The notes under the pieces were generated by a model. It was not told where the DNA came from. It saw only the letters and a program-made list of their open reading frames with translations, and searched no databases. This document shows, one piece after another, positions 26,341 through 34,968 of a DNA stretch of 43,460 nt (the stretch's first letter is position 1; each line of letters opens with the position of its first letter). The stretch covers positions 1-43,460 of the forward strand of contig JADHXQ010000031.1 in assembly GCA_016782885.1 (NCBI GenBank), read 5' to 3'. Source of the DNA: Phycisphaerae bacterium (GTDB lineage Bacteria; Planctomycetota; Phycisphaerae; SM23-33). A program made the translations under genes and the position numbers.

Positions 26341-27563
26341 TGCGAAGCTTAATTGCAGCAATATGCCTGTGCCTTATGCCTGCCTCACTGGTTCTGGCCG
26401 AGATCGCCGCCAAACCGGGCGGCCTCGAAGTGCGCACCGAAACCCTGGATGCCAGAATCACTTCAGGGCGACTTGTCGCGTTGTCGGAGCTGGATATTAC
26501 ACTGAAAACAAAAACCGGCGACGCGAAAATTGCGTTGTCCGATCTGGCCGAGATGACAGTCGCCGAGCCGGCCGATCCGATGACCGTTGTCGGACGGGCG
26601 GTTGTTCTGACGTCGGCGGGACAGTATGTGACGGCGGCGAAGGTGACGGCGGTCGATGGCAAGGTCAACTTCACAAATTCCGTGCTGGGCAAGATCACGT
26701 TTGCGTTTCCCAGTGTTGCCGCGTTATACCTTCCCACTTCCAGCCAATCGGCAGCGGATGTTGCCAGGAAATGCCTCGCCCTCGAACTCGGTCGGGGAGA
26801 TCAGGATATTGTCGTAGTGGCCAGGAAAACAGGCGGTTGGCTCGGAGTTCAGGGTATTCTCAAGTCCATCGACGACAAGATGCTGACGTTTTCGTGGAAA
26901 GGTACGGACCGCAAGATCAGTCTTGCAGGAGTCCGGGCGGTCTTCGTGGCGCCGACCGGAGATGCCAAAACCGAGAAGTTCAAAGGCGTGGTGACACTCC
27001 GCGACGGGTCGAGTGTGCGATTCGCTTCGCTGACGTACGGAAAATCTGTGTTCAATATAAGCCTCTCCGGTTCCGGGGATACCAAAACTGCCGCGGGCAA
27101 TGTGGCGACCGTGAAGTTTGTGTCAGATCGAGTTGTGAACCTAAGCGATCTGACGCCCCATGACGTCAAACAGCATGGGCTGCTGGACACGTCAATGAGA
27201 TGGAGAACTAACAGTTCGGTCAGCGGTGGCGCAATTACGCTGGGCGGGCGGAGCTACAGTACGGGACTGGGATTGCACAGCTTCTGTGAACTGACCTACA
27301 AACTGGACGCCCGGTTCAAGAGCCTGATAGCTGTTGTCGGTATCGATGATGTCGTTCGCCCGGGCGGTGATGCGATCCTTACGTTCCTTGGTGATGGGAA
27401 AGAGCTTTCGACTCCTCTGACGGTCACCGGAAAAGAGAAACCGCAATCGGTGCGTGTGGGCCTGACCGGTGTGAAAACGTTTGTTGTTCGGGTGGATTTT
27501 GGCAAGGATTTTCTGGATGTCGGCGATCACGTCGATCTGGCGGGGGCAAGACTCATAAAGTAA
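26340..27563 (+). CDS. Exported NPCBM-domain protein
   Basis: 407 residues from ATG 26340, overlapping the previous stop codon; a GTG three bases earlier is possible. A signal peptide is evident (LIAAICLCLMPASLVLA). Residues about 25-260 hold repeated small beta modules (GRLVALSELDITLKTKTGDA, GVQGILKSIDDKMLTFSW). Residues about 265-406 form an NPCBM domain, a predicted carbohydrate-binding module: SYSTGLGLHSFCELTYKL, a FKSLIAVVGIDD strand, GDAILTFLGDGKEL and FLDVGDHVDLAGARLI. It is the last gene of the MoxR operon and may tether the system to envelope or external polysaccharide. Confidence 0.85.
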   Translation: MRSLIAAICLCLMPASLVLAEIAAKPGGLEVRTETLDARITSGRLVALSELDITLKTKTGDAKIALSDLAEMTVAEPADPMTVVGRAVVLTSAGQYVTAAKVTAVDGKVNFTNSVLGKITFAFPSVAALYLPTSSQSAADVARKCLALELGRGDQDIVVVARKTGGWLGVQGILKSIDDKMLTFSWKGTDRKISLAGVRAVFVAPTGDAKTEKFKGVVTLRDGSSVRFASLTYGKSVFNISLSGSGDTKTAAGNVATVKFVSDRVVNLSDLTPHDVKQHGLLDTSMRWRTNSSVSGGAITLGGRSYSTGLGLHSFCELTYKLDARFKSLIAVVGIDDVVRPGGDAILTFLGDGKELSTPLTVTGKEKPQSVRVGLTGVKTFVVRVDFGKDFLDVGDHVDLAGARLIK

Positions 27564-27590
27564 CTGGTGGGTGTGTTCGGTATTCCGCTG

Positions 27591-27596
27591 TATAAT
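27591..27596 (+). promoter_or_regulatory. Candidate -10 box for the HzsA-related gene pair
   Basis: TATAAT at 27591-27596 lies in the 124-base gap after the MoxR operon, about 90 bases before the next ATG. No good -35 box is visible at the right distance. The downstream gene has GGAG at 27677-27680, seven bases before its ATG. Confidence 0.35.
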
Positions 27597-27687
27597 ATCT
27601 GTTCGCATGATGTGCGGTGCAGATGTGTTATTTTAACCGCCATATCGGGAGTGCCAGAGCGTTTTAGGAAGTGATTGGAGAAACAGA

Positions 27688-30600
27688 ATGCCGCGAAAAA
27701 GAGTTACCGGACTCCCACGATGTTTGTTACTGATGGGCATATTGACGGTCTGGCCGCTGCAGGCTCACGCCGCGACGTCTATCGGTTTTCTGACAGGCGA
27801 TACGCCTGTCGGGAAGCTTGGCCCGGAGGGACGCGCGGCGCGGGAACTGGCGATGACGAAATACTCCGCAACGCCCATTCGCGCAGTCGCTGACGGGAAG
27901 TTTGTCGATAGCGCGGGAAAGGCGGCGTCTCCGGGCAGCTTTGATGTTCTCTGGTATCACCAGGGCGATTCTGTCTCGCAGACCGGGCCGATCTACGGTA
28001 AGAAGACTCGCGAGGCGTTGCGCAGCTACGTCATCGGCGGGAAGGGTTTGTTTCTTTCGGGTGCGGCGCTGGGCATGGTAAAAACACTTGGCATGGAAAC
28101 CGTCAGGCCGCGAGTTGGCGGACCCGGAAAAGACGGTAGTCCGGCGGGATTGGTCCCGCTCCAGAATAAGCATCCGATTTTCTCGGGGCTCAAATACAGC
28201 GGGCGAACGATCATGCTCAGCAATGCGGGGCATCCGGCATTCGCTGACTTTCACGGGTCCGGCGGTCCGGTAAAGGGCATGCTGCTGGCCCGTTCGTCCG
28301 GAGGCGAAAATCCGCTAGCTGAGTACCAACTGGGTAAAGGGCGCATTATCGCGATGGGTTGGCGCCTGCCCCATTACAGCCATGCAAACAATCCGTATCG
28401 GAGTAACCTCGAGAAGTTGACCGTCAATATCCTCGGTTATCTCGGCAAGAAGAAATACCAGAAGTTTGTCCTCACGCCCGTCAAGGCCTCCGCTCGCAGG
28501 CAAGCCCGGCCTGCCCAACGGCCCCAGGGAAAAGTAGTGATCGAACCGTTGAGGCGAGCTATTGGCGACCTGGCGGCCAGTAACGGCAAGAAGTACCCCA
28601 AGGGCGCAGAGTATCTCAAGCGTTTGGACGCTATCGCCAAACAGCTTGGCGAGGGCAAGGAGACGCCCGAACTGACAAAACAGTTTGCGGCGCTCCGCCG
28701 CGAGGCGCTTCTGTCTAATCCGCTGCTGAATTTCGAGAAGCTGCTTTTCGTGCGTCGCAAGGGGAAGGGGGGTCTGGTGAATAACTGGCAGAGCAATTCG
28801 TCGATGCGCGGGACCGGTTACGACAACGAAATCGCCGTCCTCTCGCCGGTGTCGCCGGATGGCGAGATTACAACGCTTTTCAAGCCCGAAGGCGGGAAAT
28901 TCGTAGGCGATGTCGATATCGAGTTCGACGCCGAAAAGATGCTGTTTTCGATGGGCGCCGGGTCGAACGGTCGATGGCAGGTCTGCGAGATCGACGCGAG
29001 CGGAAAGAACCTGCGGGAACTTCCGCTGATCAAGGAAAAGGACGTCAATAATTATGACGCCTGCTACCTGCCCGATCGCAACGTCATGTTCACCTCAACC
29101 GCGCCGTTTATCGGCGTCCCGTGCGTAAAGGGCTCGTCCCACGTCACGAACATGTACTTGCTCCAGACGGCTTCGGGCAAGATCCGCCGCCTGACCTTCG
29201 ACCAGGACCACAACTGGTGCCCGACCGTTCTGAACAACGGGCGAATACTCTATCTGCGATGGGAATACTGCGACATACCGCACTACGTCGCCCGGATACT
29301 GTTCCACATGAACCCCGACGGGACCGACCAGAAGGAGTATTACGGGAGTAATTCGTACTGGCCGAATTCGACGTTCTTCGCCCGCCCGATCCCCGGCGAC
29401 AGCACGAAGTTCGTTGGTGTCATCAGCGGGCATCACGACACGCAGCGCATGGGCGAGCTGATCCTGTTCGACACGGGCAAGGGACGCTTCGAGGCCGACG
29501 GTGTTATCCAGCGCATACCCGGATACGGCAAGAAGGTCGAGCCGATTATCCGCGACGGACTGGTCAGGGGCAGTTGGCCCAAATTCCTGCATCCCTACCC
29601 GCTGAGCGACAAGTACTTCATCGTTTCGGCCCAACCGACCGGACGATCGCAGTGGGGGATATATCTCGTCGACGTGTTCGACAACATGCTGCTGCTGAAG
29701 GAAATGCCCGGACACGTCCTGTTCGAGCCGATCCCGTTCCGCAAGACGCCCCGCCCGCAGCTTATCCCCTCGCGGATCGACACCACCCGCAAGGATGGCG
29801 TGATGTACATGACGGATGTCTACGGCGGGCGCGGGCTCAAAGGCGTGCCGAAAGGGGCGGTCAAGAAGCTGCGAATCTTCACCTACCAGTTCGCCTATCA
29901 CGGTATGGGCGGGCAGATCAATCGCGTGGGGCTCGACGGACCCTGGGACGTCAAACGCATTATGGGCACCGTCCCGGTCGAGCCCGACGGGTCGGCGCTG
30001 TTCCGCGTGCCCGCCAACACGCCGATCTCGATGCAACCGCTCGACGCAGACGGAAGGGCGATCGCCCTCATGCGATCGTGGGCCACCGTCATGCCCGGCG
30101 AGACCCAGGCGTGCATCGGTTGTCACGAATCGCAGAACGACGCTCCCGGCACCACGCCGACCGCCGCTTCCAGGCGGAAACCCTCTGAGATCAAACCGTG
30201 GTACGGATCGACGCGGGGCTTCAGCTTCAAACGCGAAGTCCAGCCCGTGCTCGACAAGTATTGCGTCGGCTGCCATGATGGAAAGCCCCGCAAGGGCAAG
30301 AGAACCATCCCCGACTTCGTCGCCCGCGAGGCCGTTCATCCCAAAGCCGCCAGCGGCGCGTACAACAACGGCACGAAGTTCACGCCGTCTTACATGGCGT
30401 TGCGATCGTACGTGCGTGCGGCGACTATAGAAAGCGACATGCACATGCTGGACCCCTACGAGTTCCACGCATCATCAACGGCGCTGGTTCAGATGCTCGA
30501 CAAGGGGCACAATAACGTAAAGCTCGACGCCGAGGCCTGGGACCGGATAATCACCTGGATCGACCTGAACGCCCCGGCCCACGGAAGTTGGTTGGAGGTT

Positions 30601-31653
30601 GTCGGCGACAAGAAAGTGACCAATCAGCGCCAGCGTCGTCTGGCGATGCTGAAACTCTACGCCAGCATCGACGAAGATCTCGAAGGCATCGCCCCGGAGC
30701 CCGCAAAGCCCACAGCGATAATTCCGAAACAGATGTCGGCTCCGAAGGCGGACAAGATCACCGCCAGGGGCTGGCCTTTCACACCCGAGCAGGCGGCGAA
30801 GCTGCAGAACGCTTCGGCGAAAGGCAAGATGAGCATTGACGCCGGCGAGGGGGTCAAGCTCGATCTGGTTTGGATACCGGCTGGCGAATTCGTAATGGGC
30901 AGCCTGACCGGACACAGCGACGAACGCCCCAGGGCCAAAGTCGCGATCGAAAAAGGTTTCTGGATCGGGACCATGGAAGTCACCAACGCCCAGTATGCCC
31001 GGTTCGACTCGAAACACGATTCACGCCTGGAACACGGAGACTTCCTGCAGTTCAGCACGCGCGAGCGGGGTTACCCGGTAAACGGACCAACCCAACCCCT
31101 CTGCCGCGTATCCTGGAACTCTGCGATGAAGTTCTGCGATTGGCTCTCGAAGCAGTCGGGCAAAACCGTAACGCTGCCCACCGAAGCGCAATGGGAATAC
31201 GCCTGCCGCGCCGGATCGGCCGCTCCGATGTCGTACGGTCCGACAGACACCGACTTTGCGACGCTGGCGAATCTCGCCGACAAGAGCTTGCGCAAAATGG
31301 ACACGCTGGGCTGGGGCCTGCCCTCCGGGGCCGTACCGCCCTGGAAGCCCGCGGTCGAATCCGTCAGCGACGCACATCGCGTCTCGGCGCCGGTGGGAAG
31401 CTTCAAACCGAACGCCTGGGGCGTGTATGACATGCACGGTAACGTCGGCGAGTGGACGCGGTCGCTTTACAAACCGTACCCCTACAAGGACGACGACGGG
31501 CGAAACGCCGCCGGCGGCACAGCACGGCGAGTTATAAGGGGGGGATCGTGGTTCGACAGGCCGAAATGTGCCACATCGTCATTCCGCCGGCAATACGAGG
31601 CACACCAGAAAGTTTACAACGTCGGTTTCCGCGTTGTGATCGAGCCGAAATAA
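27688..31653 (+). CDS. Exported HzsA-related di-heme propeller protein with ThuA-like and FGE-fold domains
   Basis: 1321 residues with signal peptide (LLLMGILTVWPLQAHA). Domains in order: a ThuA/amidotransferase-like domain (about 29-255; FDVLWYHQGDS, YVIGGKGLFLSGAALGMV); an HzsA-like propeller (about 280-760; YLPDRNVMFTSTAPF, HNWCPTVLNNGRILYLRWEY); a cytochrome region with two heme-binding motifs, C809-IG-CH813 and C859-VG-CH863, the second inside EVQPVLDKYCVGCHDG, which resembles planctomycete PSCyt-type motifs; and an FGE/SUMF1-fold domain (about 1060-1320; GEFVMGS, VTLPTEAQWEYACRAGSA, GNVGEWTRS, RVIRGGSW). The paired catalytic cysteines of true FGE are not both present, so formylglycine formation is unlikely. 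Probably periplasmic. The relation to hydrazine synthase alpha is family-level only. Confidence 0.85.
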   Translation: MPRKRVTGLPRCLLLMGILTVWPLQAHAATSIGFLTGDTPVGKLGPEGRAARELAMTKYSATPIRAVADGKFVDSAGKAASPGSFDVLWYHQGDSVSQTGPIYGKKTREALRSYVIGGKGLFLSGAALGMVKTLGMETVRPRVGGPGKDGSPAGLVPLQNKHPIFSGLKYSGRTIMLSNAGHPAFADFHGSGGPVKGMLLARSSGGENPLAEYQLGKGRIIAMGWRLPHYSHANNPYRSNLEKLTVNILGYLGKKKYQKFVLTPVKASARRQARPAQRPQGKVVIEPLRRAIGDLAASNGKKYPKGAEYLKRLDAIAKQLGEGKETPELTKQFAALRREALLSNPLLNFEKLLFVRRKGKGGLVNNWQSNSSMRGTGYDNEIAVLSPVSPDGEITTLFKPEGGKFVGDVDIEFDAEKMLFSMGAGSNGRWQVCEIDASGKNLRELPLIKEKDVNNYDACYLPDRNVMFTSTAPFIGVPCVKGSSHVTNMYLLQTASGKIRRLTFDQDHNWCPTVLNNGRILYLRWEYCDIPHYVARILFHMNPDGTDQKEYYGSNSYWPNSTFFARPIPGDSTKFVGVISGHHDTQRMGELILFDTGKGRFEADGVIQRIPGYGKKVEPIIRDGLVRGSWPKFLHPYPLSDKYFIVSAQPTGRSQWGIYLVDVFDNMLLLKEMPGHVLFEPIPFRKTPRPQLIPSRIDTTRKDGVMYMTDVYGGRGLKGVPKGAVKKLRIFTYQFAYHGMGGQINRVGLDGPWDVKRIMGTVPVEPDGSALFRVPANTPISMQPLDADGRAIALMRSWATVMPGETQACIGCHESQNDAPGTTPTAASRRKPSEIKPWYGSTRGFSFKREVQPVLDKYCVGCHDGKPRKGKRTIPDFVAREAVHPKAASGAYNNGTKFTPSYMALRSYVRAATIESDMHMLDPYEFHASSTALVQMLDKGHNNVKLDAEAWDRIITWIDLNAPAHGSWLEVVGDKKVTNQRQRRLAMLKLYASIDEDLEGIAPEPAKPTAIIPKQMSAPKADKITARGWPFTPEQAAKLQNASAKGKMSIDAGEGVKLDLVWIPAGEFVMGSLTGHSDERPRAKVAIEKGFWIGTMEVTNAQYARFDSKHDSRLEHGDFLQFSTRERGYPVNGPTQPLCRVSWNSAMKFCDWLSKQSGKTVTLPTEAQWEYACRAGSAAPMSYGPTDTDFATLANLADKSLRKMDTLGWGLPSGAVPPWKPAVESVSDAHRVSAPVGSFKPNAWGVYDMHGNVGEWTRSLYKPYPYKDDDGRNAAGGTARRVIRGGSWFDRPKCATSSFRRQYEAHQKVYNVGFRVVIEPK

Positions 31654-31669
31654 ACGCTGGAGAGAAAGA

Positions 31670-34600
31670 ATGCCGAAAAAGACTCTTGCCGCGCTGGCGC
31701 TATGTTCATCGCTGTTATGCATATTGACCGCCTGCCCGGTCTACGCTAAAGGCAAACGCCCGTCTGCCAAACTGCCCCAAGCGAAAATAGCGATCGCCCC
31801 GTTGAGGCTGGCGATTCGCGACCTGACGGCGAACAACGGTAAAAAATACCCCAAGGGGGCTGAGTATCTCAAGCGGCTGGGCGCGATCGAAAAACAACTC
31901 GCCGCCGGTGAGCAAACGCCAGAACTGGCAAAACAGTTCGCGGCGCTCCGTAGCGAAGCGCTTCTTGCTAATCCGCTGCTCAACTTCGAGAAGCTGCTGT
32001 TCATTCGTCGCAGCAAGAGGAACATGGGCCTGGTGAACAACTGGCTGGGCAATTCATCGATTCGCGGTACGGGGTTCGACAACCAGATATCCGTCCTGTC
32101 GCCGGTTTCGCCGGCGGGCAAAGTTACAACGCTGTTCAAGCCCGAAGGCGGGCGATTCGTCGGCGATATCGATCTGCACTTTGACGGCGATCGCATGCTG
32201 TTTTCCAACGGCTCGGGATCGAACGGACGATGGCAGGTATGCGAGATAAACGCCGACGGGAAAGGCTTGCGCGAACTTCCGCTGATTATGGAAAAAGACG
32301 TCATGAACTACGACGCCTGCTACCTGCCCGACGGGAACGTTATGTTCAACTCGACCGCGCCGTTCATCGGCGTCCCGTGCGTCGGCGGTTCGTCGAAAGT
32401 GAGCAACCTGTATCTCCTCGAAACCAAATCGGGCAAGATCCGCCGTCTGACCTTCGACCAGGAGCACAACTGGTGCCCGACCGTCCTGAACAACGGGCGG
32501 GTGCTCTTCCTGCGATGGGAATACTCCGACCTGCCGCACTTCGTCGCGCGGATACTGTTTCACATGAACCCCGACGGGACGGACCAGAAGGAGTATTACG
32601 GGGGCAGTTCGTACTGGCCTAACTCGACGTTTTACGCCCGCCCGATTCCCGGCGATTCGACGAAGTTTGTGGGCGTTATCGGCGGGCATCACGGCCTGCC
32701 GCGTATGGGCGAGATGATTCTGTTCGATACCGCCAAGGGACGCTTCGAGGCCGACGGCGTCGTCCAGCGCATACCCGGATACGGTAAGAAGGTCGAACCC
32801 GTAATTCAGGACAATCTGGCGAACAACAGTTGGCCTAAGTTCCTGCATCCGTATCCGCTGAGCGAAAAATATTTCATCGTGTCGTCCCAGCCGACCGGGC
32901 GGTCGAACTGGGGAATCTACCTCGTCGACGTGTTCGATAACATGCTGTTGCTCAAGGAAATGCCTGGAAACGTCCTGTTCGAGCCGATCCCGTTCCGCAA
33001 GACTCCCCGCCCGCCGATTATCCCCTCGAAGGTCGACCCGAACCGGAAAGACGCCGTTATGTACATGACCGACGTCTACCGCGGACGCGGACTGGCGGGC
33101 GTCCCGGCAGGCTCGGTCAAGAAGCTGCGAATCTTCACCTACCAGTACGCCTATCACGGTATGGGCGGGCAGCAAAACCGCGTGGGGCTCGACGGGCCAT
33201 GGGATGTCAAACGCATAATGGGAACCGTTCCGGTCGAAGCCGACGGATCGGCGCTGTTCCGCATACCGGCCAACACGCCGATCTCGATGCAGCCGCTGGA
33301 TTCAGACGGAAGGGCGATGGCGCTGATGCGATCGTGGGCTACCGCGATGCCGGGCGAGACCCAATCGTGCATCGGCTGTCACGAGCGACAGAACGACGCC
33401 CCGCCAACCAAACGCACGATTGCCGCCAGGAAGAAGCCCTCGGAGATTGTCCCATGGTACGGACCGACGCGCGGATTCAGCTTCAAAGTTGAGGTCCAGC
33501 CGGTGCTCGACAAATACTGCATCGGCTGCCACAACGGCAAGCCCCGCAAGGATGGTAAGAAGATACCGAATCTTACGGCCCGCCCGACGGTGCATCCCAA
33601 AAGCCGCAATCGCAATTACGACAACGCGGCGAACTTCACGCCGTCTTACATGGTGCTGCGCAGCTTTGTGCGGACCGTGACGATGGAAGGCGACATGCAC
33701 ATGCTCGAGCCTTACGAGATGCACGCGAGCACGACGGCGCTGGTGCAGATGCTCGATAAGGGGCACAACAACGTCAAACTCGACGCCGAGGCGTGGGACC
33801 GGATCGTGACGTGGATCGACCTGAACACGCCGGCGCACGGAACATGGCGGGAGGTCGTCGGCGAAAAGAGGGTTCTCAATCAGCGAGACCGCCGCCGCGC
33901 GATGATGAAACTCTACGCGAGCATCGATGAGGACCCCGAAAAACTTGTGCTGCCAACGAAGAAGATTACCCCGATCATGCCGGCCGCGACTCCCGCGCCT
34001 GCGCCGCGCAACGTCACCGCAAAAGGATGGCCTTTCTCGCCCGAACACGCCGCTAAAATGCAGAACGCCCTGAAGACAAATAAAATGAGCGTCGATCTGG
34101 GCGAGGGCGTCAAGCTCGATATGGTATGGATTCCGCCGGGTGAGTTCGTGATGGGAAGCGACTCGGGCTTCCGCGACGAGCGGCCGCGCGCGAAGGTCGC
34201 AATCGAAAAGGGTTTTTGGATAGGCTCGCTGGAAGTCGCCAACGCCCAATACGCCCGGTTCGACCCGAAACACGATTCCCGCCTCGAACACTCCGACATG
34301 CTGCACTTCAGCTCCAGGAATCGAGGTTTTCCGCTCAACACTCCGCCCCAACCGGTCTGCCGCGTATCCTGGAACAGCGCCATGGCGTTCTGCGATTGGC
34401 TCTCGAAGCAGTCCGGCAAGACCGTAACCCTTCCGACCGAAGCCCAGTGGGAATACGCCTGCCGCGCCGGATCGGCGGAACCGTTGTGGTACGGGCGGGC
34501 GGACGTTGACTTCGCCGCTTTCGCCAATCTCGCCGACAAGAACTTGCATGAAAGCAGTCACCATTGCATACCCTCGTGGAGGCCCGCAATGGAATCCGTG

Positions 34601-34882
34601 GATGACGCCTATCGCGTTTCGGCGCCGGTGGGCAGTTTCAAACCCAACGCCTGGGGCCTGTACGATATGCACGGGAACGCCGCCGAGTGGACGCGGTCGC
34701 TTTACAAGGCGTATCCATATAAGGACGACGACGGGCGAAACTCCCTGAAGGATGCTTCAAAACGTACCGTTCGCGGCGGGTCATGGTACGATCGCCCCAG
34801 GCAGGCGACATCGTCATTCCGCCTGCCGTACGAGGCCCACCAGAAAGTGTACAACGTGGGCTTCCGCATCGTGATCGAGTAG
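31670..34882 (+). CDS. Exported HzsA-related di-heme propeller protein with FGE-fold domain (tandem paralogue)
   Basis: 1070 residues, 16 bases after its paralogue and preceded by GGAGAG, so surely co-transcribed. It is collinear with the upstream protein from the PLRRAIGDL-equivalent segment onward but lacks the ThuA-like domain. Heme motifs are C567-IG-CH571 and C617-IG-CH621, with the same 50-residue spacing as in the paralogue. The C-terminal FGE-fold domain (GEFVMGS, TEAQWEYACRAGSA, RTVRGGSWYDRPRQA) has Gln where the paralogue has its only nearby Cys, so it too is unlikely to be a formylglycine-generating enzyme. The N-terminus ends in LTAC at residues 19-22, which fits a lipobox, so this copy may be a lipoprotein whereas the first copy appears to use an ordinary signal peptide. 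Confidence 0.86.
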   Translation: MPKKTLAALALCSSLLCILTACPVYAKGKRPSAKLPQAKIAIAPLRLAIRDLTANNGKKYPKGAEYLKRLGAIEKQLAAGEQTPELAKQFAALRSEALLANPLLNFEKLLFIRRSKRNMGLVNNWLGNSSIRGTGFDNQISVLSPVSPAGKVTTLFKPEGGRFVGDIDLHFDGDRMLFSNGSGSNGRWQVCEINADGKGLRELPLIMEKDVMNYDACYLPDGNVMFNSTAPFIGVPCVGGSSKVSNLYLLETKSGKIRRLTFDQEHNWCPTVLNNGRVLFLRWEYSDLPHFVARILFHMNPDGTDQKEYYGGSSYWPNSTFYARPIPGDSTKFVGVIGGHHGLPRMGEMILFDTAKGRFEADGVVQRIPGYGKKVEPVIQDNLANNSWPKFLHPYPLSEKYFIVSSQPTGRSNWGIYLVDVFDNMLLLKEMPGNVLFEPIPFRKTPRPPIIPSKVDPNRKDAVMYMTDVYRGRGLAGVPAGSVKKLRIFTYQYAYHGMGGQQNRVGLDGPWDVKRIMGTVPVEADGSALFRIPANTPISMQPLDSDGRAMALMRSWATAMPGETQSCIGCHERQNDAPPTKRTIAARKKPSEIVPWYGPTRGFSFKVEVQPVLDKYCIGCHNGKPRKDGKKIPNLTARPTVHPKSRNRNYDNAANFTPSYMVLRSFVRTVTMEGDMHMLEPYEMHASTTALVQMLDKGHNNVKLDAEAWDRIVTWIDLNTPAHGTWREVVGEKRVLNQRDRRRAMMKLYASIDEDPEKLVLPTKKITPIMPAATPAPAPRNVTAKGWPFSPEHAAKMQNALKTNKMSVDLGEGVKLDMVWIPPGEFVMGSDSGFRDERPRAKVAIEKGFWIGSLEVANAQYARFDPKHDSRLEHSDMLHFSSRNRGFPLNTPPQPVCRVSWNSAMAFCDWLSKQSGKTVTLPTEAQWEYACRAGSAEPLWYGRADVDFAAFANLADKNLHESSHHCIPSWRPAMESVDDAYRVSAPVGSFKPNAWGLYDMHGNAAEWTRSLYKAYPYKDDDGRNSLKDASKRTVRGGSWYDRPRQATSSFRLPYEAHQKVYNVGFRIVIE

Positions 34883-34901
34883 ACAGCAGACCCGCGCGAC
34901 C

Positions 34902-34956
34902 AAACGCATCAGGGCCGGCCCTTATCAGATAAGGGCCGGCCCTGTGTTATGCGTTT
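34902..34956. terminator. Bidirectional terminator between convergent genes
   Basis: A perfect 16-base inverted repeat, CAGGGCCGGCCCTTAT (34910-34925) and its complement (34929-34944), has a 3-base loop and is extended by outer arms AAACGCAT (34902-34909) and ATGCGTTT (34949-34956) after a small internal bulge. It lies between the stop of the FGE-fold paralogue (34882) and the stop of the minus-strand oxidoreductase (34969), and can end transcription from both sides. Confidence 0.85.
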
Positions 34957-34968
34957 CTGTTCGGTTTT

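Noticed and set aside
30865-34880. FGE-fold domains as variable targets of a diversity-generating retroelement.
   Set aside because: No reverse transcriptase or template repeat is visible, and the differences between the paralogues are spread over the whole protein rather than at adenine positions of one repeat.
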